Positions 15,208 to 23,739 of a stretch of DNA of 64,000 nt are shown piece after piece; position 1 is the first letter of the stretch, and every line of letters starts with the position of its first letter. The DNA lies in NCBI GenBank assembly GCA_963772555.1, contig CAVYXQ010000022.1:62001-126000 (forward strand), written 5' to 3'. The notes beneath the pieces were generated by a model. That model saw only the letters and a list, made by a program, of their open reading frames with translations, ran no database searches and had not been told where the DNA came from. The position numbers and the translations under genes were made by a program. The DNA is from Roseiarcus sp963772555 (GTDB lineage Bacteria; Pseudomonadota; Alphaproteobacteria; Rhizobiales; Beijerinckiaceae).

Positions 15208-15604
15208 TCAGACCGCTCTGCCGATCAGCGCGCCAATGCCGGCGGTGACCGCCATTGCCAGCGCGACCCGCCAGCGCCGGAGCGAGGCCGCGATCGACGT
15301 AAATCTGCTCGAGCTCGTGCATCTCGGCCTTCGGCGCCTCCTCAAGAGCCCGGCGCTCGCGCGCGAGGTCGGCCGCCTCGGAATCGGCCTGCGAACTCAC
15401 GGAAACATATTCCCCCGCCGCCATCGCCATCGCCCCCGCCGCCCATCCCGCCAAGGCGGCAGTCAGGATCTCTTCTCGTCGCGAGGCAGCCGCTGCGACG
15501 CCGACGATGAGGCTCGCCGTCGAGATGATCCCGTCGTTGGCCCCGAGGACCGCCGCCCGGAGCCATTGGCTCCGATGAACGAAATGAGCTTCCGCCGCCG
15601 GCAT
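15208..15604 (-). pseudogene. VIT1/CCC1 family iron-manganese transporter, internally deleted
   Basis: ATG at 15602-15604 opens MPAAEAHFVHRSQWLRAAVL and continues GANDGIISTASLIVGVAAA, AMAAGEYVSVSSQADSE and ELEQIYVDRGLAPAL, the well-conserved first half of VIT proteins. At about 15268 the frame is lost. One base over, the sequence reads VALAMAVTAGIGALIGRAV and stops (15208-15210), which is the last membrane helix of the same family. A normal protein is about 230 residues; here roughly 95-100 residues from the middle are missing. So this is an internal deletion plus frame change, and the protein cannot be functional. It lies 8 bp after the stop of the SAM-cyclase gene. Confidence 0.8.
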
Positions 15605-15611
15605 GCGGATT

Positions 15612-18600
15612 TCAGCGACTGACGGGTTCGGGGAACGTCTCCAGCAGCGCGTCGGCTTCGCCGATTTCAGCCATCGCCACTGTCGGCGGGAGCCCCTCAA
15701 GCGCCAGCTGGAGGACGGCGACGGCCTCGCCAGGTCGAACGCGCTCACGATAGAGCTTTGCGAGCGCCAAGGCAGCGCGAAGCCTGAAACCGCGCGACTG
15801 TCGCCGGCGTGCAGCCTCGAGCCTCGCCTGGAAGGCCGCCTCCGCCTCGAGGAGTCGCCGAGAATTGCCAGCCCGCAGAGCGTCGTCGCGAGTTCGGTGC
15901 AAGTCCGGGTCCGACCAGCGTTCTCCCGTCTCGCCGGCCAGGCGAAGGCCCTCGTCGAGCGCCGCGAGCGACTCGGCCTCGACCTTACGCAGCAGACCCA
16001 GGAAGCAGCTCGCAATCGCCCGATTGCTCTGGCCGACGTAGACTGCCAAGGCCTGCCGGAGGCGATCGGCGGATCCTCCGGCTAACTGATGTCGCGCCCA
16101 GCATGCGTTCGCTTCGCCGTAAGCTCCATAGAGCGGCATGCCATGCTCGTGCGCGAGGCGGATCGGAACATCGCCGGCGAGCAGGGCGGCCGCTGGACCG
16201 TCGCGCCGGATGTCGTAAAGCGCGCTGAGCGCATGCATGTTGACGACAGTCGGGACATGTCCGACTGCGAGCGCACGGCGAACCGCACGCTCGACCAACG
16301 CGCTCGCGCGCTTGGCGTCGCCCAGGCGCCAGCAAGCAAGCGCGAGGTACGCCCTTGCAGTGGCTCCCGTCTCGACGTTGAAGCGGAACCGGGACTCGGC
16401 GTCCCCTTCCGGGCCGTAGTCGCGCAGCGCCCGCTCGAGATGCCGTTGAGCAGCCGCGAACTCGTCCTGGAAAAGGCAGGTGAGGCCGACAATCCGGCGA
16501 GCGGCCTCGGTCTCCACCAATCCGTCTTCGGTCTCGGCTTCGCGCAAGAAAGCTTCCGCCGTATCTCGGGCATCGCGGAAATCGCCGCGAATGTAGCTCC
16601 GCAGCCAGCGTCCATTGGGCGGGTCGAAGCGCTCGCTCACGCTCTCGCGCTCAATCCCTCGTACGCGCACGAGAGCGGATTTCGTCTCGTCGGCGGCAAG
16701 GCGCTTCGACCACATCGTCGCTCGAGCGTAGTCGGAGCGAAGTTTCGATCGCAGCTCAGGCGAGACGGCAGCCTCAAGGGCGGCCTGCGCCAGTCCGTCC
16801 GCGAGCGCGATCGCCTTCTCGAGATGGGAGATCGCCTCCCGCAAGGCCGAGCGACGCAGCGCTCGATCCGCGGCTTCGCTCCACCAGGCGATCGCGAGAT
16901 CCGGTCGCCCCGCCTCAGTGTAGTGGCGCGCGATCGCCTCCGGCTCTTGCGCAGAGCCAAGCTCGCCTCGCTCGCGCAAAAGTTCGGCTGCGCGCAAATG
17001 GAGCGTCTGCCGCTGGCTGCTGAGAAGGTTGTCGTAGGCCGCATCCTTGATCAACGCGTGTTTGAAGCGATAGAGGGTCTCGGACGCGGACCGCGATACG
17101 TGCAAAATGTCGGCGGAGACAAGTCTGTCGAGGCAGGCCTGAAGCGAAGGTTCCGGCAGCCCGGCAAGGTCCTCCAGCAGCGCATGGGGAAATTCACGGC
17201 CCAGCACTGCGGCCATTTCGGCGACATCGCGCGCCTCGCCCAGCTGGTCCAGCCGGGCCGACAGGGATTGCTGCAGCGTCGGGGGCACGACTTGGACGGC
17301 CGACGTCTCGCCGCTCTGGAGAATGAGCCGGGTCACCTCTTCGACAAACAGCGGCACGCCGCCGGTGCGCTCGCTCACGACCTTCGCGATGTTCGGCGAA
17401 AGCGCTGGCGCCGGCGCGATGGAGTCGACCATGAGGCGAACCTCTTCCAGATCCAGCGACTTAAGCGTGACGAGCGTGTGATGAGGCTCATGCGTCCAGG
17501 GCGGCGCGAAGTCGGGGCGAGCCGTGGCGAGGATGAAGAGAGGCGACCGCGACCCGGACTTCGCCAGCGCGACGAGGACGTCGAGCGAGGTTGGGTCGGA
17601 CCATTGCAGATCTTCAAAGGCCAGAATTGCCGGTTGAAGGTGCGAACCTGCCAAGGCCCAGGATTCGATCGCGGCAAGCTGCCGTCGCCGAAGGTCTTCT
17701 GGGGCGAGCGTCGTGTGCTGTTTCGAGGATACTGGAATTTCGAGCAGCGGCGCGAGCAACGGCGCCGTCGTCTGCGGGTCGAGCCCGAGCTGAAGCAGCA
17801 CGGATTCGAACTCGGCCAGGCGTTCGGCCGGCGGTTTCGCCGGGTCGTACCGTAGGCGGCCCCAAGCCGCCAGAGGGTGGAGCGGCGTGTTTTGCAGCAG
17901 TTGGGAGGCGGTCCAGTCGATCCACGTGTGAGCAGTTTCCGCGATCCTTGCCTGGAATTCCTTGAGGAGACGGGACTTGCCAATTCCCGGCTCGCCAAGG
18001 ATGAGCACGAGCTGGCCCGCCCCGGATCGCGCCCGATCCCAACGATCGAGGAGAAGTTCCAAATCCTGGATGCGGCCGGCAAGCGGGGTCAGTTTTTGGG
18101 CGCTGGCCGCCTGGCGGCCAGAGCCCACCCGCATGACGCGATAGAGATGGACCGGGTCCGGCGCGCCTTTGAGATTGCTTAAGCCTCGGTCCTTGACAAT
18201 GAAAAGGCCGGCGACCTGGCGCTGAACGTTGGCGGTGATAAGTACGGCGCCGGACGGGGCCTCGGCCTGCACGCGCGCTGCGATGATCGGCGCCGTTCCA
18301 AAGACACTGCCGTACAAGTCGACCACCACCTTTCCGCATTCAATGCCAATCCGGCCGAAAAGCTTCGGCGCGCCGGGCGATGCCCGCCGGCGGTTCAGGT
18401 CTTCGATCGCCCGCTGAATCTCGAGGGCGGCGCGTACCGCGCGCTCCGCGTCATTTTCCTGGGCGCGGGGGTAGCCGAACGCCGCCATCAGGCGGTCGTC
18501 AAGCAACTCGAGCGTGTGACCGCCGAACCTCGCCGCTCCCGCGACGACCGCATCGAAATAGGGACCCCGGATGTCGCGCCAATCCTCAATGTCGTATCGC

Positions 18601-18872
18601 GATGGGAGCGCCGACCCATCGAGTTCGCAATACAGAATCGTAATGGGGCGGCGTTCGACGGCGGTCGGCGGAACGGACGGGGCAGCTTTCGACGCAGGCC
18701 CGAGATTGGCGATCGCTTGCATCAGCCGTTTGCGCGAGCCGAGCGCGACGCCAAGCCTCCTGAGGTCGTCCTCTGTCAGGGCGGCCAACACGTCCGCGTC
18801 GATCTCATGCTCTCGAAATTTGGCTTCGTATTGGCTCAAACCAATGCTTCGAAGCCAGTCGCCAATGGGCAT
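15612..18872 (-). CDS. SAM domain - cyclase-like domain - AAA ATPase - TPR protein
   Basis: 1086 residues. Residues ~3-58 are a sterile alpha motif domain (WLRSIGLSQYEAKFREHEID). Residues ~72-245 match class III adenylate/guanylate cyclase domains (AFGYPRAQENDAERAVRAAL, RIGIECGKVVV, AARVQAEAPSGAVLIT, LKGAPDPVHLYRV). From ~260 an ATPase domain follows with Walker A GEPGIGKS and a later Walker B-like FEDLQWSDP, then a long helical TPR-like half. The cyclase metal site is altered: the usual ADIVGST is CELDGS, and GDG is DDR, so catalysis is doubtful. Such proteins are thought to act as large signalling ATPases; the ligand is unknown. Confidence 0.8.
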   Translation of the reverse strand: MPIGDWLRSIGLSQYEAKFREHEIDADVLAALTEDDLRRLGVALGSRKRLMQAIANLGPASKAAPSVPPTAVERRPITILYCELDGSALPSRYDIEDWRDIRGPYFDAVVAGAARFGGHTLELLDDRLMAAFGYPRAQENDAERAVRAALEIQRAIEDLNRRRASPGAPKLFGRIGIECGKVVVDLYGSVFGTAPIIAARVQAEAPSGAVLITANVQRQVAGLFIVKDRGLSNLKGAPDPVHLYRVMRVGSGRQAASAQKLTPLAGRIQDLELLLDRWDRARSGAGQLVLILGEPGIGKSRLLKEFQARIAETAHTWIDWTASQLLQNTPLHPLAAWGRLRYDPAKPPAERLAEFESVLLQLGLDPQTTAPLLAPLLEIPVSSKQHTTLAPEDLRRRQLAAIESWALAGSHLQPAILAFEDLQWSDPTSLDVLVALAKSGSRSPLFILATARPDFAPPWTHEPHHTLVTLKSLDLEEVRLMVDSIAPAPALSPNIAKVVSERTGGVPLFVEEVTRLILQSGETSAVQVVPPTLQQSLSARLDQLGEARDVAEMAAVLGREFPHALLEDLAGLPEPSLQACLDRLVSADILHVSRSASETLYRFKHALIKDAAYDNLLSSQRQTLHLRAAELLRERGELGSAQEPEAIARHYTEAGRPDLAIAWWSEAADRALRRSALREAISHLEKAIALADGLAQAALEAAVSPELRSKLRSDYARATMWSKRLAADETKSALVRVRGIERESVSERFDPPNGRWLRSYIRGDFRDARDTAEAFLREAETEDGLVETEAARRIVGLTCLFQDEFAAAQRHLERALRDYGPEGDAESRFRFNVETGATARAYLALACWRLGDAKRASALVERAVRRALAVGHVPTVVNMHALSALYDIRRDGPAAALLAGDVPIRLAHEHGMPLYGAYGEANACWARHQLAGGSADRLRQALAVYVGQSNRAIASCFLGLLRKVEAESLAALDEGLRLAGETGERWSDPDLHRTRDDALRAGNSRRLLEAEAAFQARLEAARRRQSRGFRLRAALALAKLYRERVRPGEAVAVLQLALEGLPPTVAMAEIGEADALLETFPEPVSR

Positions 18873-19028
18873 GCCGCACCGCCCTGTGCGAAAGCATTAT
18901 CGTCAAGTCGCAACCGGAAGTCGAGCGATCGTTTTCGCGCAACACCAGGCTATTGAAGTGAAACAGCGTTGCTTTTGCGCTCGGACCTACTCTAATTGTT
19001 GCGCCGAAACTCCAGGGAGAGAGTTCAC

Positions 19029-20027
19029 ATGGCCGCCAACCTCCAGGTTGTCCTCGACCATCGCCCAACCGGCAAAGTGTCGCCCTCCAACTTTCGCTTC
19101 GTCGAGGCGCCGGTCCCGTCGCCGGGTCCTGGGCAGGTCCTCGTCCACAACAGCTACCTGTCGCTGGACCCTTACATGCTCGGCCGTCTCAGTGACGCGA
19201 GGTCCTACGCCGCGCCGCAGGAAGTTGGCGCTGTAATGGAAGGGGGAACGGTCGGCGTTGTCGAAGCCTCCAACAACCCGCGCTTCAAGCCGGGCGACAC
19301 GGTCGTCGGGATGGGCGGTTGGCAGCGCTATTTCCTCAGCGACGGACGCGGTCTCAACGTGGTCGACCCTGGGGCCATCCCGATCCAGGCTTACCTTGGT
19401 CCGGTCGGCATGCCCGGCGTGACCGCCTGGTACGGCCTCCACAAGATCATCGCGCCGAAGGGCGGCGAGACCGTGCTGGTGTCGGCCGCAACCGGCGCGG
19501 TCGGCTCGGTGGTCGGCCAACTCGCCCAGTCTGCAGGGGCCCGGGCCGTCGGGATCGCCGGCGGGCCCGACAAATGCGCTTATGCCATCCATGAGCTCGG
19601 CTATGGCGCCTGCGTCGATCACAAATCGCCGGAGTTCGCCGAGGCGTTGAAGGCGGCGCTGCCAGGCGGGGTCGACGGATTATTCGAAAACGTGGGCGGC
19701 GAGCCTTTTCGGCTGGCGGCGCGGCGGCTCAATACCCTTGCCCGGGTCGCGGTCTGCGGCATCATCGCTTCTCTGGACGGGGCGGTCCCAGTCCCCTCGC
19801 TCGACCTGAGAGCAATCCTCGTCAGGCGGATCAAGATCGAAGGGTTCATCGTAGGAGACCACAAGGATATATGGCGGCAGGCGACTGGCGAACTCGTCGG
19901 CCTTGTCGCCGCTGGACGCCTGAAATGGCGCGAGACAATTCGCGAGGGTCTTGAAAACGCGCCCCAGGCGCTCATCGATCTGCTGCATGGAAAAAACTTC
20001 GGCAAGATGCTGATCAAGGTCGACTGA
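19029..20027 (+). CDS. NADP-dependent zinc-independent alcohol dehydrogenase-like oxidoreductase
   Basis: 332 residues. Start ATG 19029 is preceded by CAGGGAGAGAG. Medium-chain reductase family without zinc ligands, close to NADPH-dependent curcumin/double-bond reductases (CurA-like): YLSLDPYMLGRL near the start, VGMPGVTAWYGL, and the cofactor motif VSAATGAVGSVVGQLA. It ends LLHGKNFGKMLIKV as in the family. It likely reduces an activated double bond; the substrate cannot be told. It stands alone, divergent from the SAM-cyclase gene. Confidence 0.87.
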   Translation: MAANLQVVLDHRPTGKVSPSNFRFVEAPVPSPGPGQVLVHNSYLSLDPYMLGRLSDARSYAAPQEVGAVMEGGTVGVVEASNNPRFKPGDTVVGMGGWQRYFLSDGRGLNVVDPGAIPIQAYLGPVGMPGVTAWYGLHKIIAPKGGETVLVSAATGAVGSVVGQLAQSAGARAVGIAGGPDKCAYAIHELGYGACVDHKSPEFAEALKAALPGGVDGLFENVGGEPFRLAARRLNTLARVAVCGIIASLDGAVPVPSLDLRAILVRRIKIEGFIVGDHKDIWRQATGELVGLVAAGRLKWRETIREGLENAPQALIDLLHGKNFGKMLIKVD

Positions 20028-20273
20028 AGCGCCTTCCAGGCGCGCGAAAGGCTTGAATTGCGCTCGAGCCGGCATGAGCTATACGAGGGCGGCCGGCCGG
20101 GTTTCTCCATCCCGGACCCTGGACGACATTCGCAAGGGGCGGATCGGCGCAGCGAAACGCGTCGGGCGCGGGCGAGCTGGGGCCCGAAATCGGGACCGGC
20201 TCATTCCGCGCCGGATTTGTAAGTCGCATCGGGGCCGGCGCACGGAGCCAGCATGCAGCAAGGAGGGGCCTGA

Positions 20274-21452
20274 ATGTCGCGCCAAACCGCCCAATGGATC
20301 GTCGCCGGGACCGACGGCGATGCGACGCCCGGCGATTTCCTGCCAGTCGCGCAACCGGCGCGAAAGGGACACGACATGCACCATCCCGTGACCGCGGCCA
20401 TCGAAGCTTTCGCTCACGGTGAGATCGTCGTCGTCACCGACGACGACGATCGCGAGAATGAAGGCGATCTGATCGTCGCCGCTTCGCTCTGCACGACCGA
20501 GAAAATGGCGTTCATCATTCGTAACGGCTGCGGCATCGTCTGCGCGCCGCTGACCGCCGACGATGCGCGCCGCCTGCACCTCCCCCCAATGGTGGCGACG
20601 AACGAGGCGCCGCTTGGCACCGCATTCACCGTGTCGGTCGACGTGAAGCACGGCCTGACCACCGGCATTTCCGCCGAGCAGCGCTGCAACACGGTGCGCG
20701 CGCTCGCCAACGGCAACATGGGCGCGAGCGACTTCGTGCGCCCCGGCCATGTCTTTCCGCTGATCGCCAGGGACGGCGGCGTGTTGATGCGCTCCGGGCA
20801 TACAGAAGCGGCGGTCGATCTCTGCCAGCTCGGCGGCTTGCCGCCGGTCGCGGTGATCTGCGAACTCGCCAACGACGACGGCACGGTCATGGTCGGACCG
20901 CAAATCGAGGCCTTCGCCGACAAGCACAAGCTGAAACAAATCTCGGTCGCCGACCTGATCGCCTACCGGCAGGCGCGCGAGAAGCTGGTCGAGCGCGTCG
21001 TGACCTTCCCGGTGCGGACGCCCATAGGCGAATTGCAGGGTTACGGCTATCGGACGCCCTTCGATCCGTTCCTGCATTTTGCTTTCGTGCACGGATCCAT
21101 CGGCGACGGCCGGAACATGCCGGCGCGACTGCACCGGTGCGACATCGTCAGCGACATTTTCGGCGCCGGCGCGATCCCGAAGGTCCTCCAGAGGTTCAAG
21201 GCCGAAGGTCGCGGCGCGCTCGTCTATTTGCGGGACGGCGCGGCGGGCGTTCCGGCCAACCTCGCCGGCGCCGAGCGCTTGAGCTCCGACGGCGCGAGGG
21301 CGAGCCAATGGCGCGAGATCGGACTGGGCGCGCAGATCCTGCGCGACCTCGGTGTGACGTCGATCCGTCTTCGCACCGACAATCCGCGCGTCTACGTCGG
21401 CCTTTCGGGCTTCGGGATCGAGATCACAGCCGTCGAACCGATCGACGGGTGA
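20274..21452 (+). CDS. ribB: 3,4-dihydroxy-2-butanone-4-phosphate synthase with GTP cyclohydrolase II-like C-terminus
   Basis: 392 residues from ATG 20274, behind a strong AAGGAGG. The N-terminal half has the RibB motifs (VTDDDDRENEGDLIVAA, TTGISAEQRCNTVRAL, RPGHVFPLIARDGGVL, GHTEAAVDLCQL) that make the four-carbon precursor of riboflavin from ribulose 5-phosphate. The C-terminal half resembles GTP cyclohydrolase II in outline but lacks the zinc-binding cysteines (RLHRCDIVSDIFGAG in place of CLTGD..GS..CDC), so it is probably not active as RibA. That domain state is common in alphaproteobacterial RibB. No FMN riboswitch is recognisable upstream. Confidence 0.92.
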   Translation: MSRQTAQWIVAGTDGDATPGDFLPVAQPARKGHDMHHPVTAAIEAFAHGEIVVVTDDDDRENEGDLIVAASLCTTEKMAFIIRNGCGIVCAPLTADDARRLHLPPMVATNEAPLGTAFTVSVDVKHGLTTGISAEQRCNTVRALANGNMGASDFVRPGHVFPLIARDGGVLMRSGHTEAAVDLCQLGGLPPVAVICELANDDGTVMVGPQIEAFADKHKLKQISVADLIAYRQAREKLVERVVTFPVRTPIGELQGYGYRTPFDPFLHFAFVHGSIGDGRNMPARLHRCDIVSDIFGAGAIPKVLQRFKAEGRGALVYLRDGAAGVPANLAGAERLSSDGARASQWREIGLGAQILRDLGVTSIRLRTDNPRVYVGLSGFGIEITAVEPIDG

Positions 21453-21503
21453 ACGCGTTTGGCGGTTCCGGCAAACAGCCGGCGGCGAGGGGAATTCAAC
21501 CGT

Positions 21504-22433
21504 TCAACCTTCCATCAACGCAGTGACGTGCGCGGCCGCCGAGCGCGCGAGGCCATCGAGGTCGTATCCGCCCTCCAGCACGGAAACGATGCGGCCGGCG
21601 CACCGCCGCTGGGCGATTTCCATCAGTTTGCGCGTCGCCCAGACGAAGTCGGCCTCGACCAGATTGAGATTGCCGAGCGGATCGCGGCGGTGGGCGTCGA
21701 AGCCTGCCGAAATGATGATCAGGTCGGGGGCGAAATCATCGACCCGGGGCAGAATCGCCGTCTCCATCGCCTCGCGAAAAACCTCGCCCGAATCGCCTGC
21801 GCGCAGCGGCGCGTTGACGATCTGGTCGTGCTCGCCGCGCTCGCCGAGCGAGCCGGTGCCCGGGTAGTGGGGCATCTCGTGGGTCGACGCGTACATGACG
21901 TTCGGATCGTCCCAGAAAATGTGCTGGGTGCCGTTGCCGTGATGAACGTCAAAGTCGACGATGGCGATGTGCCCCGCGCCGTAGACGGCTTGGGCGTGCC
22001 GGGCGGCGACGGCGGCATTGTTGAAGAAACAGAAGCCCATCGGCGTCGCCCGCTCGGCGTGATGGCCCGGAGGACGGGTGGCGACGAAGGCGCTTCTGAC
22101 TTTGCGGCTCATCACCTCGTCGACGGCGAAAACGGCGCCGCCGGCCGAGCGGAGCGCCGCCTCGAAAGTGCCGGGCGACATCGAGGTGTCCTGATCGATG
22201 ACGGTGTGGCCCTGGGTCGGGGTCGCAGCGCGAAGCGCCTCGATATATTCAAGCGGATGAACGCGGGCGATCGACGAAATTTCGGCTCGCGGCGCGGCGT
22301 CGCGCGCGAGCATCTGGAAATTCTCGCTTTCGAACGCCCGTTCGACCGCGCGCAGACGCTCCGGCCTTTCCGGATGCCCCTCGCCCATGTCGTGCGCCAG
22401 GCATGCAGGGTGGCTGATCAGCAGTGTGGTCAC
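21504..22433 (-). CDS. Histone deacetylase family protein (acetoin utilisation/acetylpolyamine amidohydrolase-like)
   Basis: 309 residues with GTG 22433 as start (VTTLLISHPACLAHDMG); an in-frame ATG at 22508 would add 25 unconserved residues. Zinc-dependent deacetylase fold: HPERPERL, RPPGHHAE with the catalytic His pair, GFCFFNNAAVAA, DFDVHHGNGTQ with metal ligands, and ISAGFDAHRRDP, EGGYDLDGLA at the end. All expected active-site residues are visible. Substrate (acetylated polyamines or other small amides) is not deducible. Confidence 0.9.
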   Translation of the reverse strand: MTTLLISHPACLAHDMGEGHPERPERLRAVERAFESENFQMLARDAAPRAEISSIARVHPLEYIEALRAATPTQGHTVIDQDTSMSPGTFEAALRSAGGAVFAVDEVMSRKVRSAFVATRPPGHHAERATPMGFCFFNNAAVAARHAQAVYGAGHIAIVDFDVHHGNGTQHIFWDDPNVMYASTHEMPHYPGTGSLGERGEHDQIVNAPLRAGDSGEVFREAMETAILPRVDDFAPDLIIISAGFDAHRRDPLGNLNLVEADFVWATRKLMEIAQRRCAGRIVSVLEGGYDLDGLARSAAAHVTALMEG

Positions 22434-22517
22434 AGACGGATGTCCTGCCCGGCGAAAGCGTACCCCACCCCCTTGAGAACTCTCGCGCCAACCGGCGAGA
22501 AAGTCCACCCTGGCCGG

Positions 22518-23093
22518 TCATCGAGGCAGCGGTTCCGGCTTGCATGAGAGCCGTTTCGCCTCAGCCTCGGCCTCGTCATAGAGGCTCGGGAATTCGCTGA
22601 AGACGCGCATCACCACATAGCCCTCGCGCGCCGGCGCGCCGACGCGCAGATCGCGCGACGGATCCTCCTCGTCGTCATGCGCCTCGAGCGTGCGAATGTC
22701 CGCCGGGGTCGCGAGCACCGCCTCGATGACCCCGCGGGTCGCGGCCTTGTCGGTCAGCGCGTAGAAGACGAGGCCGCGGCGGGTGTGGAAGGAAATCGAG
22801 ACGAAGGCCCGGCTTGTCGGGGCGGAGACGCGTATCGGGCCAAGAGCGAGGTCGTATCGGCAGAAGCTCATCGCGACCGCAGGGTCGGCGTAAGGCGGCA
22901 ATGTCACGGTCGGGCTCGCGCGCGGCAGCGCGACCGTCTCATTGAGCGAGCCCAGCGGCTGAAGCCGCGCAAACGCATCGCGGGTCGCGACCAACGGCAC
23001 GATCACGACGACGACCAGATGAACGAGGGCGGCGAGGACGGCCGTCGCCGCGAGATAAAGCGCCCCTTGACCCGCGAGGGAACGCAGCCTCAT
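22518..23093 (-). CDS. DUF1254 domain protein
   Basis: 191 residues from ATG 23093, overlapping the stop of the upstream DUF1214 gene as ATGA. One N-terminal membrane helix (about 10-35, LYLAATAVLAALVHLVVVVI), then the DUF1254 periplasmic part (RYDLALGPIRVSAPTSRAFVSISFHTRRG). DUF1254 and DUF1214 proteins are typically encoded as a pair or as one fusion; function is unknown, presumed membrane-anchored periplasmic. Confidence 0.82.
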   Translation of the reverse strand: MRLRSLAGQGALYLAATAVLAALVHLVVVVIVPLVATRDAFARLQPLGSLNETVALPRASPTVTLPPYADPAVAMSFCRYDLALGPIRVSAPTSRAFVSISFHTRRGLVFYALTDKAATRGVIEAVLATPADIRTLEAHDDEEDPSRDLRVGAPAREGYVVMRVFSEFPSLYDEAEAEAKRLSCKPEPLPR

Positions 23094-23667
23094 CCGCAAC
23101 AAATCCTGGCCACCCCCGGCGCCGCGGACTTCTCGATGCCGCCGGCCGTGGCTCCGAGCGGCAAATCGTAAAGACGGAGGGCGAGCGCGAAGCGCCCAGT
23201 CCTTCCGGTCGGCAGCCAATTGCCCGGTTGCGCCGCCGCCGACACCGTGATGACAAAGTCGCCGTTGCCGGCGCGCAGAATTTCCGATGAGCGGAAACCG
23301 TAGCGCTTCGCCGGGTTTTCGACCGGAAAGCCGGCGGGACTGATCAGGCTCAGGGTCCAGAAGCGAGCCGCCGGCACATGCTTGCCCACTTGATAGACGC
23401 AGCGTCCGTCGAGCGGGCGCCCGTCGTCGTCGGCGCGCGCGATCAGCTGAAGCCCTTCGCCGACCGCGAGTGGAATTTCGCTGCTGCGCTCGACGTTCGC
23501 CTGGGTGTAGGGGTCGGCCTCGACGGCGCCCGCATGGGCGGCGATTTCCCAGGCCCGACTCGCACCCGGTCGAACGGGCTCGACCGGCTCAATATATAGG
23601 CGCTGGCCATGAGGCCGAGCGCGAGCCCGAAGACGCAGACCGCGAAGACTTTGACAAAATCCGCCAC
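23090..23667 (-). pseudogene. DUF1214 domain protein, single-base frameshift
   Basis: The N-terminal frame starts at GTG 23667 with a membrane helix (VFAVCVFGLALGLMASAYIL) and reaches FDRVRVGP at about 23555. The other frame then carries the rest of DUF1214 (WEIAAHAGAVEADPYTQANV, ARADDDGRPLDGRCVYQV, RFWTLSLISPAGFPVENPA, RFALALRLYDLPLG). A missing base in the RC reading ...GGGCCTGGGAA... near 23550 explains the break; inserting one base restores a full-length protein. It overlaps DUF1254 by ATGA. Either a recent mutation or a base-call error. Confidence 0.75.
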
Positions 23668-23739
23668 GCCGCCGCTTTCAACTGGAAAGGCGCCGATAAG
23701 CGCAGGCCGGCCGTCCAAGTCAAGTCGGACCGCAAAGCG

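Noticed and set aside
16089..17855. 588-codon frame antisense to the SAM-cyclase gene
   Set aside because: No domain recognisable; the opposite strand has a clear multidomain protein.
20028..20273. Possible FMN riboswitch before ribB
   Set aside because: The conserved RFN segments are not present; only a G+C-rich leader is seen.
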